Assembly: GCA_965205365.1 (NCBI GenBank) | Contig: CBDBGT010000011.1 | Coordinates: 310,001-374,000, forward strand | DNA length: 64,000 nucleotides | Source of the DNA: JALZUR01 sp965205365 | GTDB taxonomy: Bacteria; Bdellovibrionota; Bdellovibrionia; Bdellovibrionales; UBA1609 | Direction of reading: 5' to 3' | Shown here: positions 35,390-43,257 of the stretch, piece by piece | Layout of the letters: each line of letters starts with the position of its first letter | Position numbering within the stretch: position 1 is the stretch's first letter | The notes under the pieces: model-generated | Database searches by the model: none | What the model was told of the DNA's origin: nothing | The model's input: only the letters and a program-made list of their open reading frames with translations | Made by a program: the position numbers and the translations under genes

Positions 35390-36148
35390 ATGCAAAATAA
35401 AACTAACACCATATCAGGCATATTAAAACCTACCCCTTGCTCTTTTGTATGGAAATCACTTTCTTTAACAAATTCCTACTTTTCAAGTAAAAACTCCTAT
35501 GACCTAAGTTTAGATATGAGCCTTGAAAAAGCCTTAGCTCAACTTTCTAAAGATGAGCCTTTTATGATTCATCTAAAAATTACAGAAATTGCACTACTCA
35601 ACCTCTCTACCTCTAATTTTATACAAGACAAGTATTTTAAAAATTTAAGATATGAAAATCTTAACTTAATCTCTAAAATCTTCTCATTTTCAAAAAACTT
35701 ACCTAAAGACTTTAAAGACTGGTCTTTAAATAAAAAATTAAGCCCTAAGGATTTTAAAATTTTTATAAATGACTACTCTAAAAACTCAGACTCTAAAGTT
35801 TTCTCTAAAATTTCAAAACTTAATCCAACAAAAAGTAGTGGCCTACAAATCATTGAATACTACTTTGACTTAAAAGCCTCTGGTAAAATCACCTCGTCTT
35901 TTGTTAATGACTTTAAAGACCCTGAAAAACTACTTTTATCTTTAAAAAAACATAGATTCTCACATACATTTAATAAAGATATGGCCATCTCCAAAAAACT
36001 TTCAACTATTGATCTTTCCAAAGGAGTGAAAATAAGACTTAAAAGAATTGGTGATGAACGTAGCCTAAAACTTGAAATTCAAAGCACTTCTTTAAAACAA
36101 CTCATTACCTGTTTACATAAAACCTCTGAAAAATTAAAAACACTTTAA
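35390..36148 (+). CDS. Unknown 252-residue protein, formerly just upstream of the SPL gene
   Basis: I do not recognise the family. The protein is soluble, Lys/Ser/Phe-rich, mostly helical, with no signal peptide. ATG 35390 is preferred over a TTG six codons earlier; neither has a strong ribosome site. If the two IS630-family elements downstream are removed, its stop would lie about 19 bp before the SPL-family radical SAM gene, so it was probably the first gene of a two-gene operon. The C-terminal segment KGVKIRLKRIGDERSLKLEIQS looks like a small beta-rich module. A function in DNA-damage handling is only a guess from the neighbour. Confidence 0.7.
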   Translation: MQNKTNTISGILKPTPCSFVWKSLSLTNSYFSSKNSYDLSLDMSLEKALAQLSKDEPFMIHLKITEIALLNLSTSNFIQDKYFKNLRYENLNLISKIFSFSKNLPKDFKDWSLNKKLSPKDFKIFINDYSKNSDSKVFSKISKLNPTKSSGLQIIEYYFDLKASGKITSSFVNDFKDPEKLLLSLKKHRFSHTFNKDMAISKKLSTIDLSKGVKIRLKRIGDERSLKLEIQSTSLKQLITCLHKTSEKLKTL

Positions 36149-36155
36149 AAACCTA

Positions 36156-37333
36156 GTACACTGACCATTTAATCTTTTCCCCCATGAGTCATAGAAAAAA
36201 AGTATTTTAAGCATATACTGTCAACATGGAAATATTTTTTCTCAAGGATGAGGATCTACTTAAGTTAAAAAAACATGTTCGATCAGGCGCCCCAGGACAC
36301 GAAGTTATTAGAGCTATGACGCTTATTTTACGCAACAATGGGCAGACTCGAAGTGACGTGGCAAACGTGCTCAACATTACGACAAGAACAGTAACAAATA
36401 CGTGCAGTAACTACGCTAATTTAGGTTTAGATCGTAGTTTAAAAGATGACCCAAGACCTGGGCAACCAAAGGTGTTTGATGAAAGGGTTAAATCAAACAT
36501 TGTAGCTCTTGTATGCAGTAATCCTCCAGAAGGGTTTGATCGTTGGACTCTAGAACTTGTTAAAGCACAAGCTGAGGGCAGCGGTATTGTAGGGTCAATT
36601 TCAAAAGAAAAAATCAGAATAATCTTACGTGAACACGATGTAAAACCCTGGCAGCAAAGAATGTGGTGTGTTCCTGAGCTTACAGACGAGTATATCCAAA
36701 GAATGGAGTCTATATTAGATCTGTATGAAAGAGGCGATAGTGAAGACTACCCTTTAGTTTGCCTTGATGAAAAGCCTATAGTTTTATTTGAAGACAGTCG
36801 TGCTCCTGTTTTAATGGAAGCCAGCAGTTCTAAAAAGGTAGACTATGAATACAAGAGAAATGGTACAGCCAATGCCTTTGTGGCAGTTGAGCCCTTCGGT
36901 GGCAAATATGTTGTTGAGATTACTCCTAATAGAAAAAGTGTTTTGTTTGCACAAATTTTAAAGAAACTATCTATTAAATATAAAAAAGCAAAAAAAATTA
37001 GTTTAGTTATGGACAATTTAAATATTCACACTAAAACATCACTTGTAAGAGAGTATGGGGAAACAGAAGCTCATAGGATATGGAGTCGGTTTGAAATATA
37101 CTACACTCCAAAGCATGGAAGTTGGCTAAATCAAGCAGAGATTGCTATTGGTATGTATTCTCGACAGTGTTTAGGAAAAACAAGAATTCCATCAATAAAA
37201 CTTTTAACAAAAAAAACTGAGGCATGGGTTGATTACATTAATAACAAAGCTGTTACCATAGGATGGTTTTTTACAAAAAATGAGGCTCGTGAAAAAATGG
37301 GTTACAGGGGAAAAGATTAAATGGTCAGTGTAC
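36156..37333 (+). mobile_element. Intact IS630-family element (copy A)
   Basis: About 1.18 kb, bounded by perfect inverted repeats GTACACTGACCATTTAATC (36156-36174) and its inverse (37315-37333), with TA on both sides as expected for IS630 target duplication. The right-hand TA (37334-37335) is also the left TA of a second IS630-family element, so the two lie head to tail without spacer. Contains one intact transposase. Confidence 0.9.
36226..37320 (+). CDS. IS630-family transposase (copy A)
   Basis: A 364-residue single-frame transposase. The N-terminus carries a helix-turn-helix (RSDVANVLNITTRTVTNTC) and the DPRPGQPK linker. The DDE triad lies in VCLDEKP, VMDNLNIH and HGSWLNQAEI. The stop codon falls inside the right inverted repeat. 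Full length with no disruption, so it may be active. Its proteins are clearly related to the fragments of copy B (shared PRPGQP, KRNGT and DNLN motifs) but are not near-identical. Confidence 0.93.
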   Translation: MEIFFLKDEDLLKLKKHVRSGAPGHEVIRAMTLILRNNGQTRSDVANVLNITTRTVTNTCSNYANLGLDRSLKDDPRPGQPKVFDERVKSNIVALVCSNPPEGFDRWTLELVKAQAEGSGIVGSISKEKIRIILREHDVKPWQQRMWCVPELTDEYIQRMESILDLYERGDSEDYPLVCLDEKPIVLFEDSRAPVLMEASSSKKVDYEYKRNGTANAFVAVEPFGGKYVVEITPNRKSVLFAQILKKLSIKYKKAKKISLVMDNLNIHTKTSLVREYGETEAHRIWSRFEIYYTPKHGSWLNQAEIAIGMYSRQCLGKTRIPSIKLLTKKTEAWVDYINNKAVTIGWFFTKNEAREKMGYRGKD

Positions 37334-37425
37334 TAGTACACCGTGTCACTAATTTTTAAAAGGTCAACAATTTTTGCAATCTTTTGATTTTGATTTTATA
37401 ATTTTATAAAGCCATGGAGGGCGGT

Positions 37426-37854
37426 ATGAAAAAAGAAGTTAAAATCAAACTAAAGACAAATGAAAAATCCCGGTTGAATAAATTCATTAAAAAAGGCACC
37501 GCTAAGGCCCGTGAAATTACTCGGGCTAGGGTTCTGCTCTTAAGTGATAGTGGAAAATCTCCTTGTCTTGTTTCTGATGCTCTTGGCCCTACGAAAAAAA
37601 CTATTCAAAATATTAAAGAGCGCTATCTTGAGAGTGGACTTGAGCGAGCCCTTTACGATGCCCCTAGGCCGGGACAACCCACTATATTCAATGGTAAAGC
37701 AAGGGCTAAAATAACAGCATTGGCCTGTAGTGATGCCCCCAAAGGATATGCAAAATGGAACCTTCGTTTATTGGCTGATAAAGCCGTTGAGCTTAATATT
37801 GTCAAAAGTATATCTCACAAACATATCAGTCGAATTTTAAAAAAAACGAAGTAA
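37426..37854 (+). CDS. IS630-family OrfA (copy B)
   Basis: About 142 residues from the ATG at 37426, which has GGAGGG 5 bp upstream. It encodes the N-terminal DNA-binding part: helix-turn-helix segments, LGPTKKTIQNIKERY, YDAPRPGQPTIF and KHISRIL. It ends just after an eight-A run where the reading would shift into OrfB. The catalytic part lies in OrfB, which is disrupted, so this product alone cannot transpose the element. Confidence 0.75.
   Translation: MKKEVKIKLKTNEKSRLNKFIKKGTAKAREITRARVLLLSDSGKSPCLVSDALGPTKKTIQNIKERYLESGLERALYDAPRPGQPTIFNGKARAKITALACSDAPKGYAKWNLRLLADKAVELNIVKSISHKHISRILKKTK
37839..37845 (+). other. Candidate -1 frameshift site (A AAA AAA)
   Basis: OrfA reads TTA AAA AAA ACG AAG TAA. 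A slip of one base back in the A-run gives AAA AAC GAA GTA AAA CCT, the start of OrfB sequence. This is the classical slippery heptamer used by IS elements to make a fused transposase, with a stop nine bases downstream. Confidence 0.7.
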
Positions 37855-38036
37855 AACCTCACCTTAAAAGGCAATGGTGTTTGGGCAAAATAGATGCTAA
37901 ATTTATTGCTGATATGGAGAATGTACTTGATCATTACGAGAAAGAATATGATCTTAAAAATCCCTTAATATGCTTTGATGAGAGGCCCTGTCAGCTTATT
38001 GAAAACATTGGTTCACCGTTATCTAGAAGGGTGTGA
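37839..38036 (+). pseudogene. IS630-family OrfB, 5' fragment (copy B)
   Basis: In the -1 frame the sequence continues EVKPHLKRQWCLGKID and reaches ICFDERPCQLIENI, which holds the first catalytic Asp. It then runs into the ISL3 element and stops at a TGA (38034-38036) within its left end. The rest of the domain resumes at 39492. Confidence 0.8.
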
Positions 38037-39491
38037 TCCATGCCAACAAGCCTAAAGTCCTGAAAAAGATAAACAAGCTCCCTCCACACAATTAAAATTT
38101 GGTTACTAAATAAACTAAATTGTCGGAGGATTAAATGGAGCTATTTGAAAAGTTAATCGTAAAATCACTAGGTCTTCAAGGTGTAAAATTAGAAAACTGG
38201 GAGGCTTGTGATAAAGAGTTAAAACTAGTCCTTTACGCAAAACAAGATCGTGAAAATGTAGGCTGTAATCAATGTGGCTGCCAAATATCTCATGTCCATG
38301 AGTGGAAGCTTCGAAAAATTAAAGCTTCTCCAATAGGCTCATATGAAGAGGTGTGGATTTACTTAAAACAGCTTCGAGGGCACTGCTTAATGTGTGATGA
38401 TAAAGTCAGATCAGCTGGTGTTGATTTTACTCACCCTAATTTTGAAAACTTAACTTACTCACTTGTAGAAAAAGCAGGACGTCTTTGTGAAGAGATGACT
38501 TGTGAGTCAGTTGCTAGAATTTTAAGAATGAACCCCAAGACTGTGTGGAATTTGGATCAGTACCGGATGAAGCAAATAAAACCTCTTTTAAGCTATGCTG
38601 AAAGAAAGTTAGATTTAGAGCAGATGTCATCTGATGAGGTGCACTTTAGAACTATTTTTGGAAAGAAGTCTTGTGACAAGAATACGATTAAGTTCATCAC
38701 AAATTTAGTCTGTACGAAGATGAGAAAGGTGCTCTCAAATGCAATGGGCAGAAAGGGTTCAAGCTTACTTAATTGTTTAAAGGTATTAACAAAAGAGCAG
38801 CTAGATAAGATCAAGTTTTTTGCAGTTGATATGCATGATGCTTTTATTGAGGCTGTGATAGGTAAATGTGAGAATGCTAAGGTCTGTGTTGATAGGTTCC
38901 ATGTTGCAGAAGGGCTAAATAATTTTTTTGATGATGTGAGAAAATTTGAGTTTAAAAAAGCTAAAGAAAATGAAGATAAGTTTTTAATGGATGTGCTAGC
39001 ACCTCATAAAAGATATATTTTAGTGGAGCGTGAGAAGAATTTATCTAAAGGAGATTTTACTAAATTAGAGAGGCTTTTAGATGTGAATAAGAACATTTTT
39101 AAAGCTTCAGTTTTAGTTGAGCACTTCCATAAAGTTTTAGATCAAAAGAATGTAAAAGACTTTAGAAAAGCTCTGGTTCTTTGGTACCGATATGCAAGAG
39201 AGTCAAAATTAAAGCCCTTTTTGAAATTTGCAAAAACCTTAAGAAAGTACAGAGGTTACATTGAAGGATATATTATGTCTGGGCTCACAACAGCAGTAAG
39301 TGAAGGCTTAAACAACAAGATTAAAGTGCTTAGAAGGATGGGCTATGGTTACACAAACCCAGAGTCATTTATGCACAAAATACTGCAGCGATGTGGACTT
39401 TTAAACTCAAATTACATCAATACTTCAAGTTGGTACTGGCCACCTCAAATGAGATTGGCACAAACTACACCCTTCTAGATAACGGAGAGGC
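38010..39491 (+). mobile_element. ISL3-family insertion sequence nested in IS630 copy B
   Basis: About 1.48 kb. Near-terminal inverted repeats CCGTTATCTAGAAGGGTGT (38016-38034) and the exact inverse (39467-39485) are 19 bp; the outermost bases GGTTCA and GCCTCT resemble ISL3 tips. GAAAACATT occurs on both sides (38001-38009, 39492-39500) as target duplication; ISL3 usually makes 8 bp. Removing the element and one repeat (1491 bp, a multiple of three) rejoins the IS630 transposase in frame as IENILVPTPTS. Confidence 0.9.
38135..39478 (+). CDS. ISL3-family transposase
   Basis: A 447-residue transposase. The N-terminal zinc-binding region has CNQCGC and, later, CLMCDDK. A helix-turn-helix lies around VARILRMNPKTVWNLD. 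The catalytic core includes SSDEVHF, KFFAVDMHDAFIEAV and VCVDRFHVAEGLN. The C-terminal part has the ISL3 pattern GYIEGYIMSGLTTAVSEGLNNKIKVLRRMGYGY. CGGAGGA precedes the ATG by 5 bp. The stop lies within the right inverted repeat. Intact and possibly active. Confidence 0.93.
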   Translation: MELFEKLIVKSLGLQGVKLENWEACDKELKLVLYAKQDRENVGCNQCGCQISHVHEWKLRKIKASPIGSYEEVWIYLKQLRGHCLMCDDKVRSAGVDFTHPNFENLTYSLVEKAGRLCEEMTCESVARILRMNPKTVWNLDQYRMKQIKPLLSYAERKLDLEQMSSDEVHFRTIFGKKSCDKNTIKFITNLVCTKMRKVLSNAMGRKGSSLLNCLKVLTKEQLDKIKFFAVDMHDAFIEAVIGKCENAKVCVDRFHVAEGLNNFFDDVRKFEFKKAKENEDKFLMDVLAPHKRYILVEREKNLSKGDFTKLERLLDVNKNIFKASVLVEHFHKVLDQKNVKDFRKALVLWYRYARESKLKPFLKFAKTLRKYRGYIEGYIMSGLTTAVSEGLNNKIKVLRRMGYGYTNPESFMHKILQRCGLLNSNYINTSSWYWPPQMRLAQTTPF

Positions 39492-40028
39492 GAAAACATT
39501 TTAGTGCCTACTCCCACATCTGTAGGGAAAGAAAAAAGGGAAGACTACCACTATAAGCGTAATGGCACCTGTGTTGTTTTGTTAGCCATGGAACCTAAAA
39601 CGGGTAAAAGAATTGTTGAAGTGAGGGAGAGAAGAACAAAAAAAGATTATGCAAGATTCATTGAAAAAGTAATGAAAGAATACAAAGGTGGAGATAAGTT
39701 AACTTTGGTTCAAGATAACCTGAATACTCATAATGCCTCGTCTTTTTATGAAAATTTTTCTCCTAAAAAAGCTTTTAAAATTATGAAAAAGTTTAATATG
39801 GTTTACACTCCTAAAAAAGCGAGTTGGTTGAATATGGCGGAGATAGAATTTTCGGCGCTATCTAAACAATGTTTAGATAGGAGGATTAAAGATATGAAGA
39901 CTATGACCAAAGAAGTTGAAGCATGGGGTAAGAAAAGAAATAAGGACAAAGTAAAAATTAATTGGCAATTTACCAAAGAAAAGGCTCGAAATAAATTTGA
40001 AAAGATATACAGAAATATTAAAAATTAG
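39492..40028 (+). pseudogene. IS630-family OrfB, 3' fragment (copy B)
   Basis: The frame resumes as ENILVPTPTSVGKEKREDYHYKRNGT and continues with the second Asp in LVQDNLNTH and the Glu in KASWLNMAEIEF, to the normal C-terminus. An internal GTG start (39504) is formally possible but the product would lack the first catalytic Asp. It is the displaced half of the transposase broken at 38010. Confidence 0.85.
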
Positions 40029-40055
40029 TGACACGGTGTACTAGGCTCTTAATAT

Positions 40056-41174
40056 ATGAATCACCGCTACCTTAATCATTACAATACATTTTTAGATAAT
40101 ATCTATATCCACCCAGATTCCATAGACTCTAAACTTGCAAAAAAAATTCAAAGCTTTTTTCCTAATAAAATTAAACCTTATAATACTCTTAATCTAAGTA
40201 AAAATAATGGTCAAATGACTGCAGATGAGTTTAATAAGAGTAAGAAAACAGTGCTTATTAAAAAATATGAGGGCAAGTTTTTTAAACAATGCCCTGGTAA
40301 CAACCAAAGCTCTGCATGCTGCAATTATTTTGTTTTAAACCTAGGGTCTCAATGTCATTTTAATTGCTCCTATTGCTACCTTCAAAGTTTTTTAAACACT
40401 CCTTACATGGTGATTTATTCAAACATTAAAGACGCCCTTGATGAACTTTATGATATAGCTAAAAAAAACACCCACCATTCCCTTCGTGTTGGAACTGGCG
40501 AAATTATTGACAGTCTAGGCCTTGATCCTATTACAAATTATTCAGCCCAAATTATGGAATATATTAAAGACTTTCCAAACCTTTTATTAGAATTAAAAAC
40601 TAAAAGTGATTTTGTTGAGCACTTACTAGACCTTCCTTACAAAAATAACACTGTAATTAGTTGGTCCATTAATCCTGAGCATATTGTAGAAACTGAAGAA
40701 CACAACACTGCAAGTTTAAAAAAAAGGATTGAATCTGCAAAAAAATGCTCAAACGCAGGATATAAAATTGGCTTTCATATAGATCCTGTTATTTGGCATG
40801 AAGAATGGAAGAATAACTATGAAGAGCTAATCTATGAGATTACAGATACGTTTACACCCTTTGATGTACCATTTATTTCACTAGGAGCGTTGAGATTTCA
40901 ACCTGAGCAACGACACATTATGAAAGAACGCTTTAACCGAAATTCTTATGTAAACTCAGCAGAACTCTTCCAATCAAAAGATGGAAAACTTAGATATGAT
41001 ACTCAACTTAGATCTGAAATGTTTCAATACATTATTAAAACTTTTAAAAAAAATAATAAAGCGTGGAAAGTTTTTTTATGCATGGAAAGCCCTGAAACTT
41101 GGCTTTCTACTTACGGAAAGTATCCAATGAAAATAAAAGGTTTAAAAGATTTATTCTCACCCAGAGGGCATTAA
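40056..41174 (+). CDS. SPL-family radical SAM protein
   Basis: A 372-residue protein of the spore photoproduct lyase family. The radical SAM cluster motif C100-x3-C104-x2-C107 lies in CHFNCSYCYL, preceded by CCNYFVLNLGS. RVGTGEIIDSLGLD and WSINP are family motifs. In Bacillus SPL the H-donating cysteine lies about 44 residues after the cluster; here that region (around residue 151) has no cysteine, so repair of spore photoproduct by the known route is doubtful. The IS630 copy B end is 12 bp upstream, cutting it off from its former operon partner and promoter. Confidence 0.85.
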   Translation: MNHRYLNHYNTFLDNIYIHPDSIDSKLAKKIQSFFPNKIKPYNTLNLSKNNGQMTADEFNKSKKTVLIKKYEGKFFKQCPGNNQSSACCNYFVLNLGSQCHFNCSYCYLQSFLNTPYMVIYSNIKDALDELYDIAKKNTHHSLRVGTGEIIDSLGLDPITNYSAQIMEYIKDFPNLLLELKTKSDFVEHLLDLPYKNNTVISWSINPEHIVETEEHNTASLKKRIESAKKCSNAGYKIGFHIDPVIWHEEWKNNYEELIYEITDTFTPFDVPFISLGALRFQPEQRHIMKERFNRNSYVNSAELFQSKDGKLRYDTQLRSEMFQYIIKTFKKNNKAWKVFLCMESPETWLSTYGKYPMKIKGLKDLFSPRGH

Positions 41175-41772
41175 ATTAAAAAAACTCAACAATCACCCCT
41201 AAAGGCTGTCGTCAAAATCAGTGAAAAGTAAAACGACGTACAAAAATTTCATAATATTATGAGATGTTAAAAAAATGGCCAACAAAAGTTTTATGATGAT
41301 TTTTTAAAGAGACTTGTTTCAAAGTCTCACGTATACCGTAAACTCTTAATTCTAATTGATTTTAATAAAGTATTGGAGCTATTTGAAAGTTTATATTCTC
41401 ATACAGGTCTCATATCAAGACTGCTCGGCTTTAAGTCTGCTCAGGCTCAACTGGGAAAATTTATATTCATTTTTATCACAGCCTCCTCTAACTTAATATT
41501 TTATAATTCTATTCTTTTTAAGTGCTTCTAAAGGTGAAAATAACTAAAGACTACGCTTTATAGATGGAACTTTAACTTCCTTCTTTTAATTTATAAGATA
41601 ATTTTGTCTCAAAAAAATACAACTAAGGGCCACGCTTTCATGAATAGAAGAAATTCCTTAATATAATTGATATAACTGTATTAATTTGAAACAATACACT
41701 AAAGTCCTAAAATTTTTATCTTTTGTATCCGAAACATATTTAATAACAGAATAAAACTTCCAGGAGAAGGTC
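41175..41772. other. Intergenic region with transposase debris
   Basis: Contains the IS1182-like remnant described separately (41275-41469). The remainder, up to the second subtilase, is AT-rich with no gene visible. A CACAGCCTCCT string near 41477 also occurs near 30727, both beside decayed sequence, and may mark a shared lost element. Confidence 0.4.
41275..41469 (+). pseudogene. Remnant of IS1182-like transposase N-terminus
   Basis: After an ATG with a one-base shift, the frame reads DDFLKRLVSKSHVYRKLLILIDFNKVLELFESLY, close to the first 35 residues of IS1182-type transposases (the pattern LVPKxHLYRKLxxLIDF). It then drifts into unrelated sequence. No catalytic domain remains. Confidence 0.5.
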
Positions 41773-43257
41773 ATGCTTATGTTAAGTAAGTTTTTAAACT
41801 ATTATAAGAAACATTTTATTATCCTTTTATGCCTTGGCTTTTTAATTGTGCAAGTCTTAGATTCACACTGGCTACCCATAAAAGACCTAACAAAGAATAA
41901 CCTTAGTCAAAAAGAAAGCCATGAACTTAACATCTTATCTTTAAGCTCCGTAGATCAAAATATTAAACGCTCTACTATTTTAAGCAATGCTCAAACTGCA
42001 AAAAACAAAAAAAATGAAAGCGCAGTGATTATGAATGATCCTAATATGTCTGAAAAGTGGGGGTTAAAACTTACTAATTCAAAGGCAGCCTGGAATTTAA
42101 CAAAAGGTAGTAAAAATACTGTTGTTGCAGTTATTGATACTGGAATTGATGTAAAACATGAAGATCTTCAAGAAAATCTCTGGGTAAATAAAGGTGAAAC
42201 TGGAAAAGACATTAACGGAAAAAATAAACAAACAAACGGTATTGATGATGATAAAAATGGATATATTGATGATACACATGGTTGGAATTTTACTTTAAAA
42301 AACAATGATCTTACTGATAACCATGGACATGGAACACATATTTCAGGTATTTTAGGCGCTGTTGGTGGCAACGGAAAAGGTGTTAGCGGAGTATCTCCAA
42401 ACGTAAGCATCATGACTCTAAAATACTATGACCCAAAATCTCCAAATCTAAACAACTTAGAAAATACTGTTAAATCTATTCACTATGCCATAGAAAACGG
42501 AGCACACATAATAAACTACTCTGGCGGCGGCCTTGACTTTAGTAAAGAAGAAAAACAAGCTATTTCAAAGGCAGAGAAAAAAGGAATTTTATTTGTTGCC
42601 GCTGCTGGTAATGAAAAATCCAATTCTGATAAAAAAAAATATTACCCTGCCGACTATGATCTAAACAATATCATTTCAGTTACAGCTTTAGACCCTAAGA
42701 AAAACATTTTACCTTCAAGTAACTATGGTGTTGTCACTGTTGATATCGGAGCCCCTGGAAAAAACATATACTCCACTCTACCACATAGTCGATATGGGTA
42801 TATGACCGGTACATCTCAGGCCACAGCTTTTGTAAGTGGTGTTGCTGCATTGTTAAAAGCTCACAACCCTGATTTCAATGCTAATCAAATAGCTAAGTAC
42901 ATAAAAAAAACAGGAGATGTTATTGAGTCATTAAAGGGAAAAACTCGATATCATAGAAAACTAAATTCATATAGAGCTTTAAGTATTTTAGATCAAAACG
43001 TAAGCGCCACTGGAGTTATAGCAGATAATGTCTCGAATCTACCTGACAAATCTTTTTCTGTGGATAAATTTACCTATGAAAATAACAAAAATAATAAAGT
43101 TGCCAATAAAGACTCTATAGTTGATTTTTCAACAAATCTTTTAAAAAAAATTAAAATAGCTAAACGCCAACTTAATTCTAAAAATGAACCTCAGCCTCAA
43201 AAAAATACTAATTCCCCAATTGACGAGGTTGAAAAAACGCCTTGGCAGCAAAAGTAA
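41773..43257 (+). CDS. Subtilisin-like serine protease (S8), second copy
   Basis: A 494-residue protein with an N-terminal signal or anchor (about residues 14-30) and a roughly 60-residue linker or propeptide, shorter than in the first subtilase. The S8 domain has Asp in VIDTGIDVKHEDL, His in NHGHGTHISG, Asn in AAAGNE and Ser in TGTSQATAFVSG. The TNGIDDDKNGYIDD loop is identical to that of the 18177-20210 protease. The C-terminal ~90 residues are polar and low in complexity, without beta domains. AGGAG precedes the ATG. Its 3' end overlaps the convergent gene by 50 bp. Confidence 0.92.
   Translation: MLMLSKFLNYYKKHFIILLCLGFLIVQVLDSHWLPIKDLTKNNLSQKESHELNILSLSSVDQNIKRSTILSNAQTAKNKKNESAVIMNDPNMSEKWGLKLTNSKAAWNLTKGSKNTVVAVIDTGIDVKHEDLQENLWVNKGETGKDINGKNKQTNGIDDDKNGYIDDTHGWNFTLKNNDLTDNHGHGTHISGILGAVGGNGKGVSGVSPNVSIMTLKYYDPKSPNLNNLENTVKSIHYAIENGAHIINYSGGGLDFSKEEKQAISKAEKKGILFVAAAGNEKSNSDKKKYYPADYDLNNIISVTALDPKKNILPSSNYGVVTVDIGAPGKNIYSTLPHSRYGYMTGTSQATAFVSGVAALLKAHNPDFNANQIAKYIKKTGDVIESLKGKTRYHRKLNSYRALSILDQNVSATGVIADNVSNLPDKSFSVDKFTYENNKNNKVANKDSIVDFSTNLLKKIKIAKRQLNSKNEPQPQKNTNSPIDEVEKTPWQQK

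Larger units (their letters stand above)
37336..40041 (+). mobile_element. IS630-family element (copy B), interrupted by an ISL3-family element
   Basis: Terminal inverted repeats GTACACCGTGTCACTAATTT (from 37336) and the exact inverse ending at 40041 extend about 24 bp, each flanked by TA (37334-37335, 40042-40043). Without the inner insertion (38010-39491 plus one 9 bp repeat) it would be about 1.2 kb. Its transposase is split in two by the insertion, and its first frame also needs a -1 shift. The right end lies 12 bp from the SPL gene start. Confidence 0.9.

Noticed and set aside
36156..40041. A composite transposon carrying cargo between two IS630 copies
   Set aside because: The two elements abut directly, and all genes between the outer ends are transposase parts; there is no cargo.
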